Shown here: positions 26,511 through 35,454 of the stretch, in pieces
Layout of the letters: each line of letters opens with the position of its first letter
Numbering within the stretch: the stretch's first letter is position 1
NCBI RefSeq assembly: GCF_012516435.1
Contig: NZ_CP051216.1
Location: 2,701,669 to 2,765,668 of the forward strand
Direction of reading: 5' to 3'
From: Pseudodesulfovibrio sp. zrk46
Lineage (GTDB): Bacteria > Desulfobacterota > Desulfovibrionia > Desulfovibrionales > Desulfovibrionaceae
DNA: 64,000 bases
Position numbers and translations under genes: made by a program
Notes under the pieces: model-generated
Seen by the model: the letters and a program-made list of their open reading frames with translations, nothing else
Database searches by the model: none
Told to the model about the DNA's origin: nothing

Positions 26511-28515
26511 TCGCATCGCCCAGGCCATTTTTAAAGCACTCGCCGCCAGCGGCATCAAAGATCCGCTCCTCGCCAAGCGCCTCGGCCAGAAGGTTGAGAA
26601 GAAGCTGGCTGATTTCGACATCCCTGAGCAGGAACATGTCCAGAACACCGTTGAACAGGTGCTGATGGAGTCCCGCCAGTTCGAGATCGCAAAGAAATAC
26701 ATCCTTTACCGGGAGCAGCGTCGTCAGCTTCGTTCTCAGAAGGAAGCCTACCTCGACATCAAGGAAGTCATCGACAATTACCTTGATCAGGCTGACTGGC
26801 GTGTAAACGAAAACGCCAACATGACCCACTCTTTCCAGGGGCTCATGCTGCACCTGTCCGGTACTGTTCAGGCTCGCTACGCCTTGGAGAAGTACCCGGA
26901 AGAAATCCGTATGGCTCATGACCACGGTTACTTCCATATTCATGACCTTTCTTTTGGTTTGGCTGGTTACTGCGCCGGTTGGTCCCTGCGTGATTTGTTG
27001 CTGGAAGGTTTCAATCTGGAAGGCCGCGCTTCTGCCGGTCCTGCCAAGCACTTTGATACCGCGCTTGGTCAGATGAACAACTTCCTCGGCACCCTTCAGA
27101 ATGAGTGGGCCGGTGCACAGGCATTCAACAACGTTGATACATACCTTGCTCCGTTCATTCGTCATGATGGTCTGAACTATGATCAGGTGCGCCAGTGCAT
27201 GCAGAAGTTCGTGTTCAACCTGAACACCACTTCCCGCTGGGGTGGTCAGTCTCCGTTTACCAATCTGTCTTTCGATCTCGTTGCTCCCAAGCATATCGCT
27301 CAGGAGCCCATCATTGTCGGTGGCAAGTACGACGACGAGTTGACCTACGGCGACTTCCAGGAAGAGATGAACATGATCAATCAGGCGTACATCGAGGTTA
27401 TGCTCGAAGGCGACCACCACGATCGTATCTTCTCCTTCCCGATTCCGACTTACAATGTCACCGAAGACTTTCCTTGGGAAGAGCCCATCGGTGAAACGCT
27501 GATGCAGCTGACCGCCAAATACGGCGTTCCCTATTTCCAGAACTTTATCAGCTCTGATCTCAATCCCGAAGATGTGCGCTCCATGTGCTGCCGTCTCCAG
27601 ATGGACCTTCGTGAGCTGCGCAACAAGACTGGCGGCCTGTTCGGCGCTGGCGACCTCACCGGTTCTATCGGTGTTGTCACCCTGAACCTGCCCAAGCTTG
27701 CCTACCTTGCTCAGTCCGAGGATGACTTCCTTGAACTGATCGAAGAATATGCAGAACTGGCAAAGGATTCTCTGGAATACAAGCGCAAGGTTATCAACAA
27801 CAACCTTGAAGCTGGCATGTTCCCGTGGTCCAAGCGCTACCTGAAGAATGGCTATAAGGGCCACTTCTCCACCATCGGTTTGCTCGGTGGCCATGAGGCT
27901 TGCCTGAACCTGATCGGTCGCGGCATCGAGACCGAGGGCGGTATCCGCCTGATGCGTCGTGTGTTGAATCACCTGCGTCGCATCACCTCCCGTTTCCAGG
28001 AGGAGACCGGCAACCTTTACAACCTCGAAGCCACGCCTGCCGAAGGTACCAGCTACCGTCTGGCCAAGATTGATAAGTCCCTTTACCCGGACATTCAGGC
28101 CCAGGGCAATGGTACTCCGTACTACACCAACTCCACGGCGCTGCCTGTCGGCATCTCCGAAGATGTGTTGTATGCTCTTGAGCATCAGAATCAACTCCAG
28201 CCGCTTTACACCGGCGGTACCGTCTTCCATACCTTCCTGGGTGAAGCGGTCACTGATCCTGCCTCACTCAAGAACTTCATCGTCAAGGCGTTCTCCAAGA
28301 CCAAGATCCCGTATATCTCGGTCACGCCGACCTTCTCCATCTGCAAGGAGCATGGTTACGTTCTCGGCGAGCACTTCGAGTGCCCCACTTGTGGACAAGA
28401 AGCAGAGGTTTATACTCGCATTGTCGGCTACTACCGCCCAGTTTCCCGCTGGAACAAGGGTAAGCAGGCCGAATACACCGATCGTGTGGTGTTCAGCGAT
28501 TGTCTCTGCAATTAG
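26458..28515 (+). CDS. nrdD: anaerobic (class III) ribonucleoside-triphosphate reductase
   Basis: A 685-residue glycyl-radical enzyme reducing NTPs to dNTPs under anoxia. Residues 1-90 form an ATP-cone allosteric domain (KRDGRLETWSTDRIAQAI). The catalytic core follows, and the C-terminus has the zinc site CKEHG...CPTC and the glycyl-radical loop RIVGYYRPVSRWNKGK. ATG 26458 is chosen over the frame opening at 26431 because AAGGAGG lies at 26441-26447 and MPSQIMKRDG is a sensible N-terminus. It forms an operon with nrdG; a structured leader upstream may regulate both. Confidence 0.96.
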   Translation: MPSQIMKRDGRLETWSTDRIAQAIFKALAASGIKDPLLAKRLGQKVEKKLADFDIPEQEHVQNTVEQVLMESRQFEIAKKYILYREQRRQLRSQKEAYLDIKEVIDNYLDQADWRVNENANMTHSFQGLMLHLSGTVQARYALEKYPEEIRMAHDHGYFHIHDLSFGLAGYCAGWSLRDLLLEGFNLEGRASAGPAKHFDTALGQMNNFLGTLQNEWAGAQAFNNVDTYLAPFIRHDGLNYDQVRQCMQKFVFNLNTTSRWGGQSPFTNLSFDLVAPKHIAQEPIIVGGKYDDELTYGDFQEEMNMINQAYIEVMLEGDHHDRIFSFPIPTYNVTEDFPWEEPIGETLMQLTAKYGVPYFQNFISSDLNPEDVRSMCCRLQMDLRELRNKTGGLFGAGDLTGSIGVVTLNLPKLAYLAQSEDDFLELIEEYAELAKDSLEYKRKVINNNLEAGMFPWSKRYLKNGYKGHFSTIGLLGGHEACLNLIGRGIETEGGIRLMRRVLNHLRRITSRFQEETGNLYNLEATPAEGTSYRLAKIDKSLYPDIQAQGNGTPYYTNSTALPVGISEDVLYALEHQNQLQPLYTGGTVFHTFLGEAVTDPASLKNFIVKAFSKTKIPYISVTPTFSICKEHGYVLGEHFECPTCGQEAEVYTRIVGYYRPVSRWNKGKQAEYTDRVVFSDCLCN

Positions 28516-28566
28516 ATAGTTTCTCCAATCCTGTTTGAGGAAGCAGGATTTGAGGATAATGGGAAT

Positions 28567-28601
28567 GTGAGGCCCTCGGCGCGATGCGTCGAGGGCCTCA
28601 C
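28567..28601 (+). terminator. stem-loop after nrdD, weak terminator candidate
   Basis: GTGAGGCCCTCG (28567-28578) pairs perfectly with CGAGGGCCTCAC (28590-28601) but lacks a T-run. A smaller hairpin, AATCCTG/CAGGATT, lies at 28527-28550. Confidence 0.45.
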
Positions 28602-28620
28602 GCATTGTGCTTCGTGTGGC

Positions 28621-28740
28621 GGCTTTGGATAGCTGCGCATCCGCGTCGTTGCCGAGCGCAATTGAATGCTCAACGCAGCGTTGCTACGCCTCTGCTTCAA
28701 TTGTGCTCGTCGCCTAGCGGCTGCACCACTCTTCAAAGCC
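28621..28740. repeat. 120-bp imperfect palindromic intergenic element
   Basis: Left text GGCTTTG...GCATCCGC...CGAGCGCAATTGAA reads as the approximate reverse complement of the right text TTCAATTGTGCTCG...GCGGCTGC...CAAAGCC. The centre is the palindrome CAACGCAGCGTTG at 28671-28683. The arms are about 55 bp with several indels. No gene is inside. It resembles a fold-back or MITE-like element rather than a simple terminator. Confidence 0.6.
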
Positions 28741-28755
28741 GGATGTGGTGGGTAA

Positions 28756-28797
28756 GAAAAAAAGAAATCCCGTTTTCTATTTGTAGAAAACCGGGAA
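28756..28797 (-). terminator. terminator for the 107-residue minus-strand gene
   Basis: TCCCGTTTTCTA pairs with TAGAAAACCGGGA with one bulged base. On the minus strand it continues into a T-rich tail of about ten bases. Confidence 0.7.
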
Positions 28798-28859
28798 GTT
28801 CTTTAGTTGATGCATCTTTTTAATAAAGAAGTATGGTCGTTGATATTAAGAGACCTCGA

Positions 28860-28989
28860 GCGAAACGAGCTATGGGATTCCAAAGGCCCTCGGCCTTTGG
28901 CAGGTGCAGGACAGCGTCCTGCCCGTCGGAGACGCCTCACCGGCGAGGTGGCCCCCGGCAGGGCCGCCAGAGGTTTCAAACCTTTGGGC
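28860..28989. repeat. dispersed intergenic repeat, second long copy
   Basis: 28872-28900 matches 5646-5674 with a single mismatch, followed in both by GGTGCAGG and a short CAGG-type hairpin. Downstream CACCGGCGAGGTGGCCCCCG (28939-28958) and AGGTTTCAAACCTTTGGG add further short dyads. The copy ends at the stop codon of the minus-strand gene. Confidence 0.65.
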
Positions 28990-29313
28990 TTATAAACCGT
29001 GGTCGCGCATGTGTGCGTCGAGTACGTTGTCGACCTTAACGGTCTTTTCTTCGATCTTGCCGGGCGTGATGGTGTATCGGGTCACTTCCCAATCGAGGTT
29101 GTCGATGAACTCGACATGGCCGTATCCGTTCTCGGGCAATACTTTGCTGACCAGTTCGATGAAATCATCCATGTAGATGTACTTGCCTTCGTGATCGATG
29201 CGAAGCACATCCTTGCCGTCATAGTCTATCTGCTCAAGGGGAATGGAATCCTTGAGCTGCTCGTAAATTTCCGGGGTAATGCGGTGAAAATCGCCGTATA
29301 TTCTAACGTCCAT
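28990..29313 (-). CDS. conserved-looking hypothetical protein, 107 aa
   Basis: A small acidic soluble protein without signal peptide or membrane segment. It starts at ATG 29311-29313 after an AGAGGG ribosome site and ends within a few bases of an intergenic repeat, with its own terminator candidate downstream. The composition is protein-like with a mixed alpha/beta pattern (KDVLRIDHEGKYIYMDDFIE). I do not recognise a family. It lies 41 bp downstream of a glycosyltransferase gene on the same strand and may share its transcript. Confidence 0.7.
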   Translation of the reverse strand: MDVRIYGDFHRITPEIYEQLKDSIPLEQIDYDGKDVLRIDHEGKYIYMDDFIELVSKVLPENGYGHVEFIDNLDWEVTRYTITPGKIEEKTVKVDNVLDAHMRDHGL

Positions 29314-29354
29314 TGAATCCCTCTCGAATTCGTATTGATTTGGTCAGAAAAGAA

Positions 29355-31049
29355 TTAAGCACGGTGACCGAGGTGGTCAACAAGGAAATCGTGCTTCATC
29401 TGAAAATCGGCCCAAAGTCGTACAATTGTCGAGCTGGCGAGGGTGGCGAGTTCGTCGTCCGTGTACTTAGTGTCGAGCTTGAATTTGTTGCCCATGACAT
29501 GGCCGATCTGCTTGGATGTCTGGGACTTGGCAAGACTGGAGTGCTGCACATGCCGAATGGCGAGGGAGCCTGTGTATAGAGCGGGCATCCCGGCAAGGGC
29601 GCTGCGCAAATCACGGTCCAGATCATCAAATTGAGAAGGCGTGTAGCGCAGATCGAAGACGCCAGCCTTTTCCACGGCCTGCATGTTGATCATGTGGCAA
29701 CAACCGGAAACCGACAGACATGGGCGGGTGTAGGTAAACAGTCCGGTGTCAGTAGAGCCCGCACAGTTGTCGAACACGAGAACCCTGTTGGGCAGCTTGC
29801 CCGGCTCTGGCTGCGCAGGCGGGGCAGGGAAAAGATTATAGTCGGCAGATTGAAGGCCGAAAGGCGACGTGGCAGCAGTTATGCGGCATCCCACCACACC
29901 AAGATTCTCTTGGCCCTTGGCTGCTCCCAAAAGATGCTTGAGCCAGTGCGGCGGAAGCACAATGTCGTCATCCAGAAATGCGGCCCAACGCGAGGCCCGT
30001 ACCTCTGGTAATGCGAGAAGCCAGTTGCGCGCAGCGGGTGCACCCACGTTGATGGGCAATGTCTCGATGTGGAATCGATCTGCACCAAAACGGTCTTGTG
30101 CCGCGCGAAGAACATCAGCGGTGTGATCCGTGGACCCATTATTCAGAGTAAAAACCTTGGCGTTGCCAATGTCGCTGTCCGCCAGACTGGCGAGGGTGTC
30201 AGCAAGCAGGTCAGCCTTGTTCCATGAGTAGGCAAGGATCGCTACGCCTTGTGTGTCCGTGTCATCAGCCAGTTGAACAGGGTGGAACAGATCGTAGAGC
30301 TTGAGCGTGAGATTGATATGCCACGGAATCGCTTTCCAAAGAGTGGCAAGCACGCCCTTGGCTGCACCTTTCTTGCCCATTCGTTGCAGGAGTTCTGCCC
30401 CGGCGTAGGCACGCCATAGCCCCCAGCATTCCTCGTTGAGGGATTGAACAACGGGTAAAGCCTCTTCCGCAGGCAGACAATGAAAGGCCCATTCCGCGTG
30501 CATCCGTTCCTTGATTTCGAGCGTTGTTTCATCCCATGAGACCATGTCCAAAGCGGCCTTGGGAATCTCTGGTTTGCCCAGATGGATTAGATCCTGCCAG
30601 CAGTGAGCGAGCCAAGCGATGCCATTTGTCGGCTGGCTAAGCATGACAGTAAGAAACCGCAGAATGAGAGAACGATCATCCTGGCGGGCTAGTGCGTACC
30701 ATGTGTCCATATGCTCTGGATCAAGCTCAACAGTTGCCAGTGCGGCTGTCAGGCGTAATATGAGCGCCTTCAGCTTTGGCGATGTGGTGAGACCATTACC
30801 ATATGAATTGGCCGCCCAGTGAGGCATGTTTGGGTTCAATGGATGCGACTGAAATCCCCAAAGTGACATTCCTACTGCCGCAGCGCGACAACCGGGATGT
30901 TCTTTTCCGAGCAGGTTGAGTCCCTTGAGCATGGCGGCGAGATTGTCGGGTTGCCCCATACCCAGCGGCCAGCCGGAAAAACGGTTCTTGAATTCGGGCT
31001 GAATGCCAGCACAGGCAGGAAGGACTTGGGTGAAGTTCAGTTCATTCAT
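29355..31049 (-). CDS. glycosyltransferase, GT2-like (paralog 1)
   Basis: A 564-residue protein. Residues 1-270 are helical and TPR-like with no clear motif. The C-terminal half is a GT-A fold family-2-like domain: VAILAYSWNKADLLADTLASL, a LNNGSTDHT nucleotide-binding segment, PINVGAPAARNWLLALPEVR and the metal-binding FLDDDIVLP. It closes with DDLDRDLRSALAGMPALYTG, a likely acceptor-side acidic motif. No membrane segment is seen, so it is probably cytoplasmic. It is divergent from a second paralog across 83 bp. The donor and acceptor sugars are unknown. Confidence 0.85.
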   Translation of the reverse strand: MNELNFTQVLPACAGIQPEFKNRFSGWPLGMGQPDNLAAMLKGLNLLGKEHPGCRAAAVGMSLWGFQSHPLNPNMPHWAANSYGNGLTTSPKLKALILRLTAALATVELDPEHMDTWYALARQDDRSLILRFLTVMLSQPTNGIAWLAHCWQDLIHLGKPEIPKAALDMVSWDETTLEIKERMHAEWAFHCLPAEEALPVVQSLNEECWGLWRAYAGAELLQRMGKKGAAKGVLATLWKAIPWHINLTLKLYDLFHPVQLADDTDTQGVAILAYSWNKADLLADTLASLADSDIGNAKVFTLNNGSTDHTADVLRAAQDRFGADRFHIETLPINVGAPAARNWLLALPEVRASRWAAFLDDDIVLPPHWLKHLLGAAKGQENLGVVGCRITAATSPFGLQSADYNLFPAPPAQPEPGKLPNRVLVFDNCAGSTDTGLFTYTRPCLSVSGCCHMINMQAVEKAGVFDLRYTPSQFDDLDRDLRSALAGMPALYTGSLAIRHVQHSSLAKSQTSKQIGHVMGNKFKLDTKYTDDELATLASSTIVRLWADFQMKHDFLVDHLGHRA

Positions 31050-31132
31050 GATGGCTGAAAGCTAGCAGAAAAACCGACCCCGTGAAAGTGGCCTTTATTG
31101 ACTTTCCTTCAGTTGCCGCATAGTTGGATATC

Positions 31133-32737
31133 ATGAACCCTTCCTTTGATCTCGTTACGTTGCCCGAAGACCTCCAACGCAGGTTGCTGCTTGGCTTTTC
31201 CGGTAGACCGCATCTGCATGCCTCTGCCGCGTTGGCCCTTACATATAGTAGTAGCCCGGGCGATGTCTTCTCGCACATCGCGCAGGATGCACTCCTGACC
31301 GCATGGGGTGAAAACCCATTGGACGGCAATTGCGCCGCAGCTCTGGCTGGAAGCATGGAAAAACTGCCTCCTGTCTCGCCGGAACTCTTACCCATCATCA
31401 AATCTCTACTCATGCATTGGCGACCGGAAGTGACGCCCGAGGCGCAGGCTGCCATGGAGCAGGGGCCCAAAGAGCAATTGGCGTATCTCATGGAGCGGAT
31501 GCGAGGCGAGCAGGGGAATGCTTTCTGGCTTCACCAAATCTATGAGCATTGTCGTATCAACGGCAGCTGGCGTCCCTTGATGCGAGTGGTGGAAGGCATG
31601 CCATCGAGCGAGCAGGAAGCTCCGCTTTATCGTTATGTTATTGCCAATTGCCTGTTTGGTCAGGGCGAATTTGAAAGGGCGGCCGATCTATACGCTTCTT
31701 GTTCGTTGGCTTTACCAACGGTTCTCATGCGCGAAGCCGCTGGCCGGGCAAGAATCCATGACAGTGAAAGTGCCGCGAAGTTGTTGCGTAGTTGCGCTGA
31801 GGCTCGTCCGTGGAATGTGAATCTCTGGCTTCGACTGTTCGATCTCGTCAACGAGCGCGATATCAGGCTTGAACAGCCGCAAGGCCGAACCATGGTGCTT
31901 GGGTATAGTTGGAACAAGGCGGACGACCTGGCCGAGACGTTGGATTCCTTGGTACGTTCTGATCTTGGCGATGTCCATGTCCGCATTCTGGACAACGGCA
32001 GTCAGGACCGGACGCCTGAGGTCATTAGGCAGTTCATTGACAAGTTCGGCTCCGACAGGGCAGCGGCCGTGACCATGCCGGTCAATGTCGGTGCTCCTGC
32101 TGCACGCAATTGGCTCAAGGCTTTGCCGGAAACGCAGGCTGCCGATTACGTGGCATACATTGATGACGATATTTCCCTGCCTGAGGATTGGTTGTCCCGG
32201 CTTGGCGCGGCAACCGAGTTTTATCCCGATGCCGGGGTGTGGGGTTGCAAGGTCGTGAACTACGATGGTCCAGCACGGATGCAATGTGGCGAACACAACA
32301 TGACGCCTGATGGCGAGGAGCGGCAGCAGGTGCTCATGTCTACCATCATGCTGCAAGATGGCGATTTTGGGCAGTCAGATTACATCCGCCCCTGTACTTC
32401 GGTGACAGGGTGTGTTCATCTGTTCCGAACTGACCGCCTTATGGAAAATGGCGATTTTGATTTACGCTTTTCGCCCACACAGTATGACGATCTGGAGCGT
32501 GATCTTCGGATGGTGCTTGGTGGGGGACATGCCGTCTACACCGGCCACCTTGCCATTCGGCACAAGCGCAAGTCTGGCGCGGCAAGTGATGCCGGAAAGC
32601 CGGAATCCGTCGGGGCAGCAGCTAATATGCACAAGCTCATGACCAAGTACACGGCACAGGAATTCGAGGCCATGGCCTCAGTTATGGATAAGGTGTTGTT
32701 GGCCGATTATTTGAGCAAGCGTGATGCGCTCAAATAG
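31133..32737 (+). CDS. glycosyltransferase, GT2-like (paralog 2)
   Basis: A 534-residue protein of the same design as its divergent neighbour: a helical N-terminal half and a C-terminal GT-A domain with VLGYSWNKADDLAETLDSL, LDNGSQDRTPEV, PVNVGAPAARNWLKALPE and the metal-binding YIDDDISLPEDWL. The segment QYDDLERDLRMVLGGGHAVYTG matches the acidic motif of paralog 1. The frame opens with TTG 31124; ATG 31133 is preferred. No clear ribosome site is seen at either start. Confidence 0.85.
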   Translation: MNPSFDLVTLPEDLQRRLLLGFSGRPHLHASAALALTYSSSPGDVFSHIAQDALLTAWGENPLDGNCAAALAGSMEKLPPVSPELLPIIKSLLMHWRPEVTPEAQAAMEQGPKEQLAYLMERMRGEQGNAFWLHQIYEHCRINGSWRPLMRVVEGMPSSEQEAPLYRYVIANCLFGQGEFERAADLYASCSLALPTVLMREAAGRARIHDSESAAKLLRSCAEARPWNVNLWLRLFDLVNERDIRLEQPQGRTMVLGYSWNKADDLAETLDSLVRSDLGDVHVRILDNGSQDRTPEVIRQFIDKFGSDRAAAVTMPVNVGAPAARNWLKALPETQAADYVAYIDDDISLPEDWLSRLGAATEFYPDAGVWGCKVVNYDGPARMQCGEHNMTPDGEERQQVLMSTIMLQDGDFGQSDYIRPCTSVTGCVHLFRTDRLMENGDFDLRFSPTQYDDLERDLRMVLGGGHAVYTGHLAIRHKRKSGAASDAGKPESVGAAANMHKLMTKYTAQEFEAMASVMDKVLLADYLSKRDALK

Positions 32738-32885
32738 CGGATATTTGCAAATTTATAACGACTAAGGGCTGGCTTTTTGGGAAAAAATAATGCAGATGCC
32801 ATTGCTCGGTTCGCGTGAGTAGTGCAGTATGAGTCCCACTTAGGCCGCGAATCACATTTCGAGACCACATTTTAAGGAGAGATAA

Positions 32886-33434
32886 ATGCCCAATTCTATG
32901 TTCACTCTGTTCAGCGGCGGCGCTCAGGGCGCCGAGAGCCAATTCGGCAAACTCGCCGAGTACCACGGTCTGTCCGAAGTTAACTACACCTTTGAAGGTC
33001 ACCGCATCGAGCGCACTCGCGGCGTTCGTGTCCTTACCGATGAAGAATTGACCCGCAAGGATGTCAGCCTGACCTACGTGGCCAAACTCCTGAACCGTAA
33101 GTTCACCAACGCCGAAAAAATGCGCAAGGTCCTGCAGACCATTATGCATCAGATTGAATCCGGCGATCAGATCTTTGTTGTTGGTACTATTCTCGAAGAC
33201 GGTACCGTCAAGGGCGGCACCGGTTGGGGTGCTGAATTTGCCAAGATTTGCAACAAGGAGCTTTACGTCTTCGGCCAAGTCAAAGACGGTTGGTTTAAGT
33301 GGGAACACGGCAAGTGGATTGATGTTGAAGCTCCGGTCATCACTAGCCAGCACTTCACTGGCACCGGTACCCGTTTCCTCGAAGCCAACGGCAAAAAGGC
33401 TCTTGAAGAGCTTTTCGCTCGTTCCTTCAAGTAA
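32886..33434 (+). CDS. SLOG-like Rossmann-fold protein of unknown function
   Basis: A 182-residue soluble protein starting after an ideal AAGGAG (32874-32879). The early FSGGAQGAESQFGKLAEYHG and the later GTVKGGTGWGAEFAKICNKELYVFGQ with the WFKWEHGKW segment suggest a SLOG (YpsA/DprA/LOG-related) nucleotide-binding fold, where SGGA...AE and GGTGWG lie in the ligand pocket. That assignment is by eye. No partner gene is adjacent; it is monocistronic with a strong terminator. SLOG proteins bind nucleotide-derived ligands, but no reaction should be assumed here. Confidence 0.55.
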   Translation: MPNSMFTLFSGGAQGAESQFGKLAEYHGLSEVNYTFEGHRIERTRGVRVLTDEELTRKDVSLTYVAKLLNRKFTNAEKMRKVLQTIMHQIESGDQIFVVGTILEDGTVKGGTGWGAEFAKICNKELYVFGQVKDGWFKWEHGKWIDVEAPVITSQHFTGTGTRFLEANGKKALEELFARSFK

Positions 33435-33453
33435 GCTTACAGCTATACGAAAT

Positions 33454-33488
33454 AAAAAGGCGACCAGATTCCTCTGGCCGCCTTTTTT
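33454..33488. terminator. bidirectional terminator between converging genes
   Basis: AAAAAGGCGACCAGA pairs with TCTGGCCGCCTTTTT (one mismatch), loop TTCC. The A and T tracts serve both the SLOG-like gene and the chemoreceptor. Confidence 0.88.
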
Positions 33489-33507
33489 ATTGTTTAATCG
33501 CTGGGCG

Positions 33508-35322
33508 TTATTGCGCGTCCCGGATCAGGTTGTCGATGACAGCCTGGAGTTCTTCTGTTTGTGAAGCCAATTCTCGGAGGGCGTTTACAGCTTCGGTTAC
33601 TCCCTGGGACGTTTCTGCTGAGATGGAGTTGATCTCATCAATCGCCATATTGATTTCTTCGGAAGCAGCAGACTGCTCTTCGGCAGCCGTGGCAATGCTA
33701 TGAATCTGGATAGCTGATTCTTCGACTCCCTGAACAATTTCCTTCAAGACTTCTCCGGATTGATTGGAGAGGTCTGCGGCAGAGGTCAAGTCGGACAACG
33801 CTTTCCCCATGCCGGTGATGTTCTGATGAGCTACTTGCTGTACCGCAGCGATGGAATCACCAACTTCCTTGGTGGCTTGCATGGTCTTTTCCGCCAGTTT
33901 GCGGACTTCGTCGGCGACCACTGCAAAGCCTCGACCAGCCTCGCCGGCACGAGCGGCTTCGATGGCAGCGTTCAAGGCGAGGAGGTTGGTTTGGTCTGCG
34001 ATATCCGTGATCACATTCATGACCTTGCCGATGGCTTCTGTCTGTTCGCCAAGACGGTTCATGCCATCTTGAAGACCTTCTGCAGCCTTGTATGTGGTAT
34101 TCATGGCTCCAACGGAACGGCTGACAATCTCAGCACCTGCGATTGCCTTGTCTTTTGCCTCATTTCCCATGGCTGAAGCCTCGGAGGCATTGCGTGCGAC
34201 CTCCAGAACCGTGGCGTTCATTTCTTCCATTGCCGTGGCGGTACCCTGAACGCGGTCGCGCTGGATAGTCGTGCCTTCGTCGATGATTCGAGCCTGACTG
34301 GATATCATCTCTGACGCGGACTGAACTTTGTCTACAACGGTTTGGATCCGTTCTGCAGCCTGTCGAGTTCCTGTCTTGCGAGCCTGATCTGCTTCGGCTC
34401 TGGCTTCATCTGCCTCTGCCATGGCTTTTTCTGCGGCCTGCGCCTTCTCTTCCGCTTCCTTGGTTTTGGCGGAGATCTCTTTGATATTGTCGCGGAGGGT
34501 GGTGGCCATGGTGTTGAGTGCTTTTTCGAGCATTGCAGCTTCGTCTTTGCCGCGGGCGTCCAGTTCAACGTCATAATTGCCGTCCGCGATTTCTTTCGCA
34601 GCGTTGGTTGCTTCGGAGATGGGGCGCGTAATGCTGCGAACGATGTAGAGGCTTAACGGCAGGATAAGTCCTAACAGTGCGGCTGTGAGCCCTCCAAGGA
34701 TAACAAGGGTGTTGTGTCGAACGGTGGCGTCAATTGCTGTGGATATAAGCGCTTCTTCGTGCGCGATGTTGTCGATGTATACGCCTGTGCCCAGAGTGTA
34801 ATTGGTCCCGGGGATGAGAGTTGCATAGCTGAGCTTCGGCTGGTCGCCTGCTTCAGGCTTGGCCCAAATGTATTGGACGAATCCGCCGCCTTTGTGGGCA
34901 ATATCCGAGAGCTCTCGAATCATGAAGACACCGTTTTTGTCTTTGAGGCTGCCGAGATCCTTGCCGTGTAGTGAGGGTTTTGCTGCGTGGGCAATGGTTT
35001 TCGTCCCTTCAAAGACGAAATAGTAGCCGGAATCGTCTTCCTCGAAACGAATGTCGTTCAGCGCCTTACGGATGATTTCAATACGTTCTGTTTCAGTCTG
35101 TGCGTCGGCGATGATTTTTGACAGAGAAGTGGCAATGCTGTCGGACGCCACTTTGAGCTTGGCTTTCTGACCTTCCAACATCAGCTCATTGACCTTTTGG
35201 ATACCGATGTCCTTGACGGTCAATGTGTTCCAGAGAAGAGCGGCTCCGGTAATAAGTGTAAAAATGACAATAGATGTGATGAGAAAAATGATCCGGTTGC
35301 CTATTGAAACATTTCGCAACAT
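33508..35322 (-). CDS. methyl-accepting chemotaxis protein with single-cache sensor
   Basis: A 604-residue chemoreceptor. TM1 is at about 10-30. The periplasmic region contains an sCache_2-like domain ([29 protein letters not shown], about 95-125). TM2 is at about 190-212, followed by HAMP (212-265), a coiled coil and the signalling domain with the conserved hairpin [36 protein letters not shown]. It senses a small ligand and controls CheA. It is monocistronic; ATG 35320-35322 is the only sensible start. Confidence 0.95.
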   Translation of the reverse strand: MLRNVSIGNRIIFLITSIVIFTLITGAALLWNTLTVKDIGIQKVNELMLEGQKAKLKVASDSIATSLSKIIADAQTETERIEIIRKALNDIRFEEDDSGYYFVFEGTKTIAHAAKPSLHGKDLGSLKDKNGVFMIRELSDIAHKGGGFVQYIWAKPEAGDQPKLSYATLIPGTNYTLGTGVYIDNIAHEEALISTAIDATVRHNTLVILGGLTAALLGLILPLSLYIVRSITRPISEATNAAKEIADGNYDVELDARGKDEAAMLEKALNTMATTLRDNIKEISAKTKEAEEKAQAAEKAMAEADEARAEADQARKTGTRQAAERIQTVVDKVQSASEMISSQARIIDEGTTIQRDRVQGTATAMEEMNATVLEVARNASEASAMGNEAKDKAIAGAEIVSRSVGAMNTTYKAAEGLQDGMNRLGEQTEAIGKVMNVITDIADQTNLLALNAAIEAARAGEAGRGFAVVADEVRKLAEKTMQATKEVGDSIAAVQQVAHQNITGMGKALSDLTSAADLSNQSGEVLKEIVQGVEESAIQIHSIATAAEEQSAASEEINMAIDEINSISAETSQGVTEAVNALRELASQTEELQAVIDNLIRDAQ

Positions 35323-35454
35323 GAAATGTACCTCGCGGAAAAACGTTTGAAGTCATAACCCAATTTCGTAAAATATATCACTATCTGATAATTTTTACCA
35401 TATTCAATGGCAGGTTTGTCGGCAAGAAAAAATGATTGCAGATGTCAACTTCTT

